A stretch of DNA of 7,210 nt from Nitrososphaerota archaeon (GCA_003135575.1 PLCG01000110.1:50602-57811), one strand, 5' to 3'; positions 1-6,428 are shown, counted from the stretch's first letter. A program made the numbers and translations. Notes: generated by a model from the letters alone, not told the origin.

Positions 1-822
1 CCGCCGCTCTGCGCGTATGACGGCCCGCGTCATGAAGGTGAACGCGGGGTGCTCGAACTTCTTGGTGACGGCGCGGAGGCCAGACACAGACATGCCGCCC
101 TTCCCGGTCCTCAGCCTCAGCGCCCTTGGGGCGCGCCTCCGGCGGGGGTTCTTCGACTCGACGACCATCGGACGCCCCGGGGGGAAGACGATGCTGTCTG
201 GGTCCTCGCTCCCGAACCAGGTGAACTTGAACTTCTTCGAGCCCAGCAAGACCCCGAGCCTCTTCGAGACCATGCCCTCGACGCTGGGAGAGTTGGAGTA
301 GCCGGAGCCTTCGCATATCTCGCAGCCTCTGCCGTTGCATCCCTCGCAGAACAGCCTTCTCTGCGCGACCCCGCGAGGCTTCGTGTATCGTCCGTAGAGG
401 AAGAGGGGCTTCGAGGTGACCTCGACGGTCTCCTTGTCCATGTCGACGAGCACCGTGGCGTCGGGATGCAACCTGTCGACCTTCTTCCTCCCTCCGCGCA
501 TGCCCTTGACGACGGCTTGTCCGATCCTGCCCGCGAGCTCAGACTTGACCGTCTCGCCTCCCCTTATCTTCAGCTCTGACCTCAAGGTGTCCTCCCGCTC
601 TTGGACGCCGTGCGGGAGCATCAGCCCAATCGAGAACGTCCGGAACTCGAACTTCCCCATCCGCGAGAGGATCTTCCCGGTTATCCCTCCCAAGTTTCCT
701 GACATCCCCTCGCAGATGAAACATCCGCCCTCATCTCCTGCGAGAGGAAACTCGAATCCCCCCGTGCCTTGCCTATCCCTACAAAACCGACAAAGTGGAA
801 ACCCTACGAGCCTCTCATCCAC
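1..822 (-). CDS. pus10: tRNA pseudouridine synthase Pus10 (partial, C-terminus beyond the left edge)
   Basis: This is the N-terminal 274 residues of archaeal Pus10, which makes pseudouridine at positions 54 and/or 55 of the tRNA T-arm. An N-terminal zinc-binding pattern has C11, C14, C34 and C37. A THUMP-like RNA-binding region (about 120-155) contains LVDMDKETVEV and then GRYTKPRGVAQ. A second Cys cluster follows (C159, C162, C167, C170, within CNGRGCEIC). The catalytic-domain signature starts at about 203 (FGSEDPD), and D207 aligns with the catalytic Asp of the usual GREDVD motif. GRPMVVESKNPRRR matches the following GRPF motif. The GTG start at 822 is chosen because a stop lies in frame at 849-847 and no other start precedes the first Cys pair. 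It overlaps the srp54 stop by eight bases, so the two genes are probably one operon. The usual GRED Arg is Ser here. The frame is open to base 1; archaeal Pus10 is usually about 400 residues, so roughly a third is missing. Recognised from motifs, not from a search. Confidence 0.9.
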   Translation of the reverse strand, partial: MDERLVGFPLCRFCRDRQGTGGFEFPLAGDEGGCFICEGMSGNLGGITGKILSRMGKFEFRTFSIGLMLPHGVQEREDTLRSELKIRGGETVKSELAGRIGQAVVKGMRGGRKKVDRLHPDATVLVDMDKETVEVTSKPLFLYGRYTKPRGVAQRRLFCEGCNGRGCEICEGSGYSNSPSVEGMVSKRLGVLLGSKKFKFTWFGSEDPDSIVFPPGRPMVVESKNPRRRRAPRALRLRTGKGGMSVSGLRAVTKKFEHPAFTFMTRAVIRAERR

Positions 823-2152
823 GCGGGACTTGACCCCCCGCTCTCCTCAACATCTGCCTCATCTCTCTCCCCTTGCCCGTCTTCATGAGGCCTTTCGTCT
901 GCTTGTACCTCGCAAGCAGCTCCCTCACGTCCTTCTCGGTCCTGCCCGACCCCTGAGCGAGCCGCTTCACCCTGGGCGCGTTCAGCTTCTCGGGCGCGGC
1001 CCTCTCCTCCGCCGTCATGGCCTGGATTATGCTCTTCCACGTCTTCATGTTCTTCTCGGCCTTCTCCAGGTCCTCGCTCTTCATGTTCCCGGAGACGCCT
1101 GGTATCAGGTCGAGGATCTTCTTCAGCGAGCCCATCTTGTTCACCTGCTCGAACTGGAAAAGAAAGTCGTCCATCGTGAGCCTGCCTGACATCATCCGCT
1201 GGACCCTCTTCTCGTCCACCTCGCCCTCGTATTGCTTCGCCATGTCGAGGAGCGCCTTGAGGTCGCCCATCCCCAGCAGGCGGCCTACGAAACGCGTCGC
1301 CGAGAACTCTTCCAGGTCGTCGACCCTCTCGCCAGTCCCGATGAAGAACACCTTCGCTCCCGTCGCGCCCACGGCTGCGAGCGCCCCGCCTCCCTTGGCC
1401 GCGCCGTCGAGCTTCGTCACGACAATCCCCCCGACAGGGGAGGCCTTGTGGAAGGCCGCGGCCTGGTTGGAGGCCTGCTGGCCAATCGTCCCGTCGACCA
1501 CGAGCAGGTTCAGGTCGGGCTTCACCTTCGAGAAGATGCTGCTCATCTCGTCGAGCAGGCTCTGCTCCTCCTTGTGCCTGCCGGCCGTGTCGATGATTAT
1601 GAGGTTCTTGCCGCCCTCCTCGAAGAGGCGCTTCCCCGCCACCGCGACCTTGACGGAGTCCTTCTCCTTGTCGTCGGAGTAGACGTCGACGCCCACCTGC
1701 TGGGCAATCGTCTTCAGCTGCGTCACTGCCCCGGGCCTGAATGTGTCGGCCGCGACCACCCCGACCTTGAAGCCCTTCTTCACGAAGAACCTCGCGAGCT
1801 TTCCGACGGTCGTGGTCTTGCCGGAGCCTTGGATGCCGAGCATCACGACGATGTTCGGCTTGGTCCTGTCGAGCTTGAGCTCCTGGTCGCCGCCGAGCAA
1901 CTTGTCGAGCTCCTCGTAGAGGATCTTCACTATCTGGTTCTTCCGATCCAAGCCAGCAGGCGGCTTCTCTTCCAGCGCCCTCTTCTGGACGTTCTCTGTG
2001 ACGCCAAGCACGAGTTTGACGTTCACGTCCGCTTGGATGAGCGCGCGTTGGAGGTCGCGGACGAATTCCTTTATCGCTGCCTCATCGACTACATCTCCTT
2101 TGAGCAATTTTGTAATCGCATTCTGCAAGCCTTGACGGAGCGAGTCGAGCAT
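815..2152 (-). CDS. srp54: Signal recognition particle protein SRP54 (GTPase)
   Basis: SRP54 binds SRP RNA and the signal sequences of nascent proteins, and with the receptor FtsY delivers ribosomes to the membrane in a GTP-driven cycle. The 445-residue length is normal for archaea. The helical N domain spans about 1-95. The G domain has the P-loop GIQGSGKT (106-113), DTFRPGA (136-142), DTAGR (188-192), DGTIGQQ (220-226), TKLD (246-249) and GTGERVDDLE (272-281). The M domain follows from about 300, with a methionine-rich stretch (MM at 320-321) and the RNA-binding segment LNAPRVKRLAQGSGRTEKDV (390-409). The ATG at 2152 gives the standard MLDSLRQGL beginning. A TATA-like box lies about 32 bases upstream and no strong Shine-Dalgarno site is seen, which fits a short leader. 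pus10 follows with overlap on the same strand. All GTPase motifs are intact. Confidence 0.97.
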   Translation of the reverse strand: MLDSLRQGLQNAITKLLKGDVVDEAAIKEFVRDLQRALIQADVNVKLVLGVTENVQKRALEEKPPAGLDRKNQIVKILYEELDKLLGGDQELKLDRTKPNIVVMLGIQGSGKTTTVGKLARFFVKKGFKVGVVAADTFRPGAVTQLKTIAQQVGVDVYSDDKEKDSVKVAVAGKRLFEEGGKNLIIIDTAGRHKEEQSLLDEMSSIFSKVKPDLNLLVVDGTIGQQASNQAAAFHKASPVGGIVVTKLDGAAKGGGALAAVGATGAKVFFIGTGERVDDLEEFSATRFVGRLLGMGDLKALLDMAKQYEGEVDEKRVQRMMSGRLTMDDFLFQFEQVNKMGSLKKILDLIPGVSGNMKSEDLEKAEKNMKTWKSIIQAMTAEERAAPEKLNAPRVKRLAQGSGRTEKDVRELLARYKQTKGLMKTGKGREMRQMLRRAGGQVPRG

Positions 2153-2183
2153 GACGCTACCCGTTCTCGGCGACTATGGGTTG

Positions 2184-2191
2184 CTTAAAAG
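2184..2191 (-). promoter_or_regulatory. TATA-like box for srp54
   Basis: Read on the minus strand this is CTTTTAAG, about 32 bases before the srp54 ATG. Archaeal transcription usually starts about 25 bases downstream of the TATA box, which predicts a leader of only a few bases. The call rests on position and composition alone. Confidence 0.5.
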
Positions 2192-2297
2192 AGTGAGAGA
2201 ATGAAATCAAACCAAGAGACGCGTATGATTCGTTAATAGCTTCTCAGTTCCCAACTCGCTCCGGAACGGCTCGACCTTGCCGTGATTGGCATGGGCG

Positions 2298-2305
2298 ATT
2301 ATATG
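2298..2305 (+). promoter_or_regulatory. TATA-like box for the secreted peptidase gene
   Basis: ATTATATG lies about 30 bases before the ATG at 2332, the spacing expected for a near-leaderless archaeal transcript. A second A/T-rich run (CTAAATAAG, near 2316) is too close to the start to act as the TATA box. The 179-base gap between the divergent srp54 and peptidase genes holds both promoters and nothing else I could recognise. Confidence 0.45.
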
Positions 2306-2331
2306 CGCATTGAATCTAAATAAGCACGAAA

Positions 2332-3474
2332 ATGAAAACACATTCCTACAAAATCAATCCGTCAAGAACAATCAGCATGATTCTCATGGCTCTGCTCGCT
2401 TGTTCTCCAGTCATTTCCCTAGTAAGCCCCGCATTCGGTGCTCCTGCAGACTCGACATCGAGCGCGTTGGTCAAACAAACTGAAACTAACATTCAATCAC
2501 TAGAGAGTACGCTCGACACACCAAAAGCCGTCGCTCTGGCGGAGGCGTCAAGTCAATTCCAAACATACTCGAAGAATTTCACCGCATCCTTCGATACGAT
2601 TGTAAATGACTGGTCCTTCACACAATCTGGCGAAGTCTCATGGGCGAGCGTCACCGCGGTCTTCGCCCTACACGACGCGAGCGGACTTTACGCATATCTC
2701 CACGTGGTTGAGCAGCCCGATCTCTCGAGTGTCACGAAAGCCGTTCTTCAGCTGCACCCCACCGCATCCTCAACCTCCACAAACTGGGAAGGATACACAT
2801 TCACGGGCGACTCGTATGCCACCGTTCACGTCTACGAGACCTATGCAGCATGGTATCTTCCTGCAGTAAGCGAACCCTACTCCTACGCGTGCTATTTCCA
2901 AACCTGTGCCCTTTCCGTGTGGACCGGACTCACTGACGATAGCACAGGCACAAACATCGCGCAAACCGGAACCCAGTCCGAAGTCTATTGCACTATCGGA
3001 TGCTCCTACACCTATCATGCTTGGACCGAACTGTGGCCAACCGAAAACGAAGTAAACTGTGCGAATGATCCTGTGAGCGCCGGAGACAGCATGGCATCAG
3101 ACGTCATCAACGGCCAAGAAACAGGCGGAAGCTGGAACCACTACGACCTTTACGTCTATGACTTCACCACCAATCACACATGCAGCAGATCAGTCACTTG
3201 GAACAACATCAGTGAGATTTACTACGGGCAATTCATCGCAGAGCGACCACTTTCTGGGGGATCGCCTGAACGACTACCACAATTCAGCTCGTTCAACATG
3301 AACGCAGGGCAGATGTACTACAATAGTGCGAACCATTACATCTACACTCCATACAACAACGGATGGTACACCGCCATAACGATGGCAAACGGCGGCCATA
3401 CGAACGTCTATCCATCAGTCGTATCCACAAGCAGTTACTTCACTCACAATTACAACACTAGCAGCGGCACATAG
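2332..3474 (+). CDS. Secreted glutamic peptidase, family G1 (eqolisin, PF01828-like)
   Basis: A 380-residue exported protein resembling fungal acid endopeptidases such as scytalidoglutamic peptidase (SGP). Residues 1-37 are a signal peptide: Lys/Arg n-region, hydrophobic core about 14-30, likely cleavage after AFGA. Residues 38 to about 148 look like a propeptide. The G1 domain starts at NWEGYTF (151-157; SGP has SNWGGAI). It continues with SVWTGLTDD (195-203; SGP AWVGIDGD), NIAQTGTQ (208-215), YHAWTELWP (228-236; SGP YDAWYEWYP), VSAGDSM (248-254) and YGQFIAERP (298-306; SGP NAEFIIEDF). Both catalytic residues are present: Q211 aligns with SGP Gln53 and E304 with SGP Glu136. The Glu four residues before the catalytic Glu is Gln (Q300) here. 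The tail (LPQFSSF, then GWYTAITMANGG) also follows the family fold. Six mature Cys (187, 192, 220, 224, 243, 284) could form three disulfides, and several N-x-S/T sites are present. There is no C-terminal anchor, so it is probably released. The ATG at 2332 supplies the basic n-region. Base composition is less G+C-rich than in srp54. Substrate unknown; an acidic pH optimum is inferred from the family. Confidence 0.8.
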   Translation: MKTHSYKINPSRTISMILMALLACSPVISLVSPAFGAPADSTSSALVKQTETNIQSLESTLDTPKAVALAEASSQFQTYSKNFTASFDTIVNDWSFTQSGEVSWASVTAVFALHDASGLYAYLHVVEQPDLSSVTKAVLQLHPTASSTSTNWEGYTFTGDSYATVHVYETYAAWYLPAVSEPYSYACYFQTCALSVWTGLTDDSTGTNIAQTGTQSEVYCTIGCSYTYHAWTELWPTENEVNCANDPVSAGDSMASDVINGQETGGSWNHYDLYVYDFTTNHTCSRSVTWNNISEIYYGQFIAERPLSGGSPERLPQFSSFNMNAGQMYYNSANHYIYTPYNNGWYTAITMANGGHTNVYPSVVSTSSYFTHNYNTSSGT

Positions 3475-3480
3475 CCGCTC

Positions 3481-3512
3481 TCCCTACTCTTTTTCAAGTT
3501 ACTTTCGTTTTC
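3481..3512 (+). terminator. T-rich likely terminator after the peptidase gene
   Basis: Starting just after the peptidase stop codon, the plus strand has pyrimidine-rich, T-rich runs (CTCTTTTT, then ACTTTCGTTTTC). Archaeal terminators are often such T tracts without a required hairpin. The call is from composition and position only. Confidence 0.4.
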
Positions 3513-3518
3513 GCAGCT

Positions 3519-3549
3519 GGTGTCGCATCAAGATCTTGAGGGCGTCACC
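3519..3549. repeat. 31-base imperfect palindrome with a perfect 12-base core
   Basis: The core TCAAGATCTTGA (3528-3539) is its own reverse complement. The arms extend it: GGTG (3519-3522) pairs with CACC (3546-3549) and CGC (3524-3526) with GCG (3542-3544). The only breaks are a T/T mismatch and a small A/GG bulge. It lies 45 bases after the peptidase stop and about 70 before the next start. It could be an operator for a dimeric DNA-binding protein or an RNA hairpin at the peptidase 3' end; no T run follows it. Confidence 0.6.
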
Positions 3550-3620
3550 CGAAATTTGAACATTTCCCATACGCCACGGGGAAACACAGATTTAGTGATG
3601 TATCTCATAATAAACCACAA

Positions 3621-4136
3621 ATGACTCGACGGAAAAAGGGAATACTTGTCTTGATTCTAATCATTGTGACATCTTCCCTAATAGGTGGATACTACGGCAT
3701 CATTTCTTCACACTCAAGTAACTTGGCTGCTTGTCCGCAATTATTTGCGACAGTAAAGTACGCGAACGCCACTGGCTTCACCCACGTTGTTCATCCATCA
3801 CAAGGGTATACAGAACTCGTATTGCCGCCGAACTCGAGCGGCCAGGTCGATGTCACCTATTCCTCGAACATTAGGAATCTGACAGCCGGAATGTTCTCCA
3901 GCAACGTCAAGTCATACCATGAGAATTCCTCCGCTAACCCCCCCACTTTTTATGAATCTGCAAATGTTCTCGTGAGCCCGTCACGGGTCTTGAATGACAC
4001 GAGTTCCTTGGTGGAAGTCCGTTATATCATCACTACAGGACCTTCAACCGGCCTCTATTGGATCGCCTTTCCTCAGAGCTGCAGGAGCGCGTTCATCAAT
4101 GTCGGAGACTCGCCTTATGCGGATCAGTTACCTTAG
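3621..4136 (+). CDS. Membrane-anchored extracellular protein of unknown function
   Basis: A 171-residue protein that I cannot assign to a named family. The N-terminus is basic (MTRRKKG) and is followed by one hydrophobic segment, about 8-29, without an obvious cleavage site. It is therefore best read as an N-terminal anchor with residues from 30 onward outside the cell. The exterior part is rich in beta-prone residues and has several N-x-S/T sites (near N49, N71, N86, N102, N125), suggesting surface glycosylation. It has two Cys, C38 and C154, at the two ends of the domain, placed so they could close it by one disulfide. The C-terminal part (GLYWIAFPQSCRSAFINVGD) resembles a recurring archaeal surface beta-sandwich in which a Gly-x-Tyr-Trp strand is followed by a Cys and a V-G ending; that resemblance is from memory. 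The gene follows the peptidase on the same strand after 146 bases, with a T tract and palindrome between, so separate transcription is likely. The ATG at 3621 has only a weak TATA-like stretch upstream (near 3590). Confidence 0.65.
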   Translation: MTRRKKGILVLILIIVTSSLIGGYYGIISSHSSNLAACPQLFATVKYANATGFTHVVHPSQGYTELVLPPNSSGQVDVTYSSNIRNLTAGMFSSNVKSYHENSSANPPTFYESANVLVSPSRVLNDTSSLVEVRYIITTGPSTGLYWIAFPQSCRSAFINVGDSPYADQLP

Positions 4137-4140
4137 ATGC

Positions 4141-4172
4141 CGGAGGACTTGCAAATCGCGGCCGTCCTTCCG
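4141..4172 (+). terminator. Candidate hairpin after the 3621-4136 gene
   Basis: CGGAGGAC (4141-4148) can pair with GTCCTTCCG (4164-4172), with one bulged T and a 15-base loop. It begins four bases after the stop codon and is followed by CTCTGTTACTC, only modestly T-rich. The rest of the gap to 4251 shows only a small GC hairpin (CCCGGCGCGGG, near 4201) and no gene. Confidence 0.3.
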
Positions 4173-4251
4173 CTCTGTTACTCAACATATGAGTGAATGC
4201 CCCGGCGCGGGCGTAATGAACCCAATGCATGCGATGCCGCAGCTTCTCTCT

Positions 4252-4716
4252 TCAATATGTAAAGGGCGAGAACAATAGTGGCGTTCCGTTCTGCATGTTC
4301 TGAATTAGCGCTGAAACGGTCCTCCGGTAGGCCTCCTCCAATTTGACTTGGGTTCCTTCATAGCTTACAACCATCTTGTCAGCCGCCTCGCTAACTGCTT
4401 CCAACACGTTGACGGCCTCCGGCTTCGGATAGTAGAAACGTGCGCCATGCCTGTCCGTCGAGCTATAGAAGTCCCTCCAGTTCACGCTGACATCTAGGAT
4501 GGCTTCGAGCAGTTTCTCCCTGTCCGCGAACTTGAACGGGTCAATCAGGTCTAGGATCAACCCCAGCCCCTCCGACTTCCATCTCTTCCTGTGAAGGAAC
4601 CCTTCTCCCGGATTGTAATCCAGGCCCAGTTCGAAGTTAACTGATCTTGCCTTGAACAGCCTCCTCTGGTGAACGTAGTCGCCGCGACTTATAACAACAG
4701 TAACTGCACCTGACAA
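4252..4716 (-). CDS. Cas1-like protein, C-terminal catalytic half only (probable truncated remnant)
   Basis: A 154-residue ORF resembling the C-terminal alpha-helical domain of Cas1, the integrase that inserts CRISPR spacers and, in casposons, whole elements. The best match is GLDYNPGEGFLH (31-42) followed by LDLIDPFKFADREKLL (55-70). Cas1 proteins have AGLDPxxGFxH and then a D-L-M/x-E/D-x-F-(K/R) helix. H42 would be the metal-binding His, and D56 and D59 the two acidic residues. DF (82-83), the GARFYYP strand (91-97), YEGTQVKLEEAYRRTV (119-134) and a SPF ending (150-152) follow the order seen in Cas1 C-termini. The whole N-terminal beta domain and the first catalytic Glu are absent: the frame meets TAA at 4731-4729, and other frames upstream to 4800 show nothing Cas1-like. 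The start shown is TTG; no ATG exists before H42. No cas2, other cas gene or repeat array lies nearby. It could be a decayed cas1 or casposon relic, or a small Cas1-derived protein. Without its Glu it should not integrate DNA. Confidence 0.55.
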   Translation of the reverse strand: MSGAVTVVISRGDYVHQRRLFKARSVNFELGLDYNPGEGFLHRKRWKSEGLGLILDLIDPFKFADREKLLEAILDVSVNWRDFYSSTDRHGARFYYPKPEAVNVLEAVSEAADKMVVSYEGTQVKLEEAYRRTVSALIQNMQNGTPLLFSPFTY

Positions 4717-4735
4717 ACCCAGCGCAGATTAACGC

Positions 4736-4749
4736 CCGAAATAGCTAAA
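4736..4749 (+). promoter_or_regulatory. TATA-like stretch before the 4790 gene
   Basis: An A-rich run containing AAATAGCTAAAG lies roughly 40-50 bases before the TTG start at 4790. A GAGG at 4775-4778 could act as a Shine-Dalgarno site 11 bases before that start. Both are weak and support the start only modestly. Confidence 0.3.
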
Positions 4750-4789
4750 GGCGACCGGAGACCGAAATCCCGCAGAGGCCGTCAAATAG

Positions 4790-5602
4790 TTGAGAAGGCC
4801 CGAAAATGCCGCCGTGCTTGCGATCATCCTGATTTTGCTCGCGGGCGTTTCATTTTTTGCCGGCCAAAGCTTCGGAAACGCCAGGACAGTAACCCAAACC
4901 TCGACCTCAATCGCTTCTCAAACGACCATCCGATCGATTTCGACAGTCGTTGTTACGACGAATCCTCCTCCAATTACCTCTACTCTTACTAGCTTGCTGA
5001 TGAGCACGATTACTAGCACTTTGACCAGCACCACTACGGTCACAACGTCTTCTTCCACAACGATGAATACCGGGACGGGCAGAAGCATTCCTGCCTTTGG
5101 AAACCTGCAGTTGACCGTGTCGCTCAATGCGACTTCCGTCAAGAGCGGTCAAGGGGTCAAGATCAACGTCGCGATGGCGAACGCGTTGTCAAGCCCGAAC
5201 CAAGTGACCTCAGCGAACAGATGGCCCCTGGTAGGGCTAGTCGACTACGCCTGTGGGACGGTCTACTACCCTATGGGGGTCGAGATGCTCAGGGGAACGA
5301 ACCTGTCAGCCGCATCCAGCTCTTACTTGACGTTGTTCCACCCCGGTCCTCAGTCATGCCCCAACGAACCGTCGTCTGGAATTCCTTCGTACGTGTTCAA
5401 GGCGGACAGCCAATTGGCAATCCCAGAAAACACCGGTGAGTATCTTTCGATGAATGCGACCTTGGAGGTCAACGGCTACTGGACCTGGAACGGAATAGAC
5501 CCTAACAGTGCGGTTCATCATTTCTTCGAGCCTGGAATCTATACTTTGGCAGCCGGAGATGAGTGGGGAGATCCTGTCCTTCTTCAAGTTACCGTGACCT
5601 AA
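4790..5602 (+). CDS. Membrane-anchored surface protein with Ser/Thr stalk and extracellular beta-rich domain
   Basis: A 270-residue protein of unknown function. A short basic N-terminus (MRRPE) leads into one hydrophobic segment, about 8-25, probably an anchor with the C-terminus outside. Residues about 33-97 are almost only Ser, Thr, Val, Ile and Leu (repeated STLTS/STITS units), a typical extended stalk that is often O-glycosylated. A globular beta-prone domain (about 101-270) follows, with C155 and C190 as a likely disulfide and N-x-S/T sites at N113, N171 and N222. It ends in EPGIYTLAAGDEWGDPVLLQVTV; I recall this PG-x-YT-x-x-AGDEWG ending from uncharacterised archaeal surface proteins. 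A stop sits immediately before the TTG (4787-4789), so the start is TTG at 4790 or GTG at 4814. TTG is preferred because it keeps the basic residues ahead of the membrane segment. The nearby ATG at 4805 is out of frame. The gene is divergent from the Cas1-like ORF, with starts 73 bases apart. Confidence 0.7.
   Translation: MRRPENAAVLAIILILLAGVSFFAGQSFGNARTVTQTSTSIASQTTIRSISTVVVTTNPPPITSTLTSLLMSTITSTLTSTTTVTTSSSTTMNTGTGRSIPAFGNLQLTVSLNATSVKSGQGVKINVAMANALSSPNQVTSANRWPLVGLVDYACGTVYYPMGVEMLRGTNLSAASSSYLTLFHPGPQSCPNEPSSGIPSYVFKADSQLAIPENTGEYLSMNATLEVNGYWTWNGIDPNSAVHHFFEPGIYTLAAGDEWGDPVLLQVTVT
4886..5080 (+). repeat. Low-complexity Ser/Thr-rich coding repeat (stalk)
   Basis: This part of the 4790 gene encodes about 65 residues dominated by Thr and Ser, with imperfect repeats of TSTLTS and STITS and poly-T/S runs. 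The repeats are visible in the protein more than in the DNA. It marks the boundary between the membrane anchor and the globular exterior domain. Confidence 0.7.
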
Positions 5603-5640
5603 TTAGGGTTCTCCCCCATTACAGAGATTTTTGCGGAGAG

Positions 5641-5648
5641 CCATATAG
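5641..5648 (+). promoter_or_regulatory. Weak TATA-like box upstream of dph6
   Basis: CCATATAG in the 108-base gap before dph6 could set a start near 5670, giving a leader of about 40 bases. The stretch between carries two CCGGCT copies (5662-5667 and 5682-5687). The evidence is weak. Confidence 0.25.
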
Positions 5649-5710
5649 AGATAAGCCTTTGCCGGCTCGGCCAGCAAGCGACCGGCTAGGATTAACTGAC
5701 AGGCTACCGT

Positions 5711-6412
5711 GTGGTGCGCGGCCAATTGAAAGTCGGGGTTCTCTTCTCGGGCGGCAAGGACAGCACCTACGCCGCATACCTAGCCAGACGAGGGGGCGAC
5801 GAGCTGGCCTGCCTGATAACGCTCTCGCCCGCGCGATCCGACTCTTACATGTTCCACTACCCGAATATCCGTTGGACAGGGCTGCAGGCCGAGGCGATGC
5901 GCCTCCCCCAAGTCACCCTGGAGACGAAAGGGGTGAAGGAGGAGGAGTTGGCCGACCTGAAGGAGGCAATCAGGATTGCGAAGCGCGACTATTCGATAGA
6001 GGGCGTCTACACAGGCGCCCTTGCCAGCGTCTACCAAAAGTCCAGAGTGGAGAGGATATGCGACGAGCTTCGGGTGAAGGCGGTGTCGCCATTGTGGCAG
6101 ATCGACCAAGTCGAACACCTGACCAACATCGTCGTGAATGGCTTCGAGGTGATAATGACGGGCGTAGCGGCGCTGGGGCTCGACGAGAGCTGGCTGGGGA
6201 GGGCCTTGGACAAGGACGCAATCCGCGACCTCGAAGGGCTTCACGCGAAGTACGGGGTGAACCCGGGCCTGGAGGGGGGAGAGGGAGAGACGTTCGTGCT
6301 CGACTGCCCGCTTTTCGACAGGCGAATCGAGGTCACCTCTTCAGAGAAGCACTGGAAAGGGGACGCCGGGTATTTGGAGATCCTCGACGCGCGCCTTGTA
6401 GCGAAGGCGTAG
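5711..6412 (+). CDS. dph6: Diphthine--ammonia ligase (Dph6-type ATP pyrophosphatase)
   Basis: Dph6 catalyses the last step of diphthamide synthesis, the ATP-dependent amidation of diphthine on elongation factor aEF2. The 233-residue protein is a normal archaeal single-domain form. The N-type PP-loop is complete as FSGGKDST (12-19), right after a beta strand (VGVL). Further family blocks are GVYTGALASVYQKSRVERICDELRVKAVSPLW (98-129), the central VIMTGVAALGLDESWLGR (147-164) and the C-terminal EGGEGETFVLDCPLF (188-202). The start is one of GTG 5711, GTG 5714 or TTG 5726; relatives usually begin just before KVGVLFSGGKDS, so the last is possible. The gene is convergent with the aIF5A gene, leaving 157 bases between. 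Its G+C-rich codon use resembles srp54 rather than the island before it. All motifs appear intact. Confidence 0.92.
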   Translation: MVRGQLKVGVLFSGGKDSTYAAYLARRGGDELACLITLSPARSDSYMFHYPNIRWTGLQAEAMRLPQVTLETKGVKEEELADLKEAIRIAKRDYSIEGVYTGALASVYQKSRVERICDELRVKAVSPLWQIDQVEHLTNIVVNGFEVIMTGVAALGLDESWLGRALDKDAIRDLEGLHAKYGVNPGLEGGEGETFVLDCPLFDRRIEVTSSEKHWKGDAGYLEILDARLVAKA

Positions 6413-6428
6413 GTAGATGCGCTTGAAA

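Noticed and set aside
49..1189. Plus-strand reading frames over the left end
   Set aside because: They are antisense to the Pus10 frame, whose zinc clusters, THUMP region and catalytic motif are recognisable, and they show no domain of their own.
1017..2188. Long plus-strand reading frames opposite srp54
   Set aside because: They lie antisense to an unmistakable SRP54 and have Arg/Leu/Ser-rich, low-information translations, as expected for shadows of G+C-rich coding sequence.
4137..4800. CRISPR array or casposon terminal inverted repeats near the Cas1-like ORF
   Set aside because: I looked for regularly spaced repeats and for matching ends on both sides and found neither.
4886..5152. Minus-strand Val-rich frame opposite the Ser/Thr stalk
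   Set aside because: Its hydrophobic composition is the direct complement of Thr/Ser codons and carries no other coding sign.
5563..6426. 287-codon plus-strand frame overlapping dph6
   Set aside because: It is out of frame with Dph6, rich in Arg, Gly and Pro, and has no motifs; Dph6 has complete PP-loop and EGGEGE motifs.
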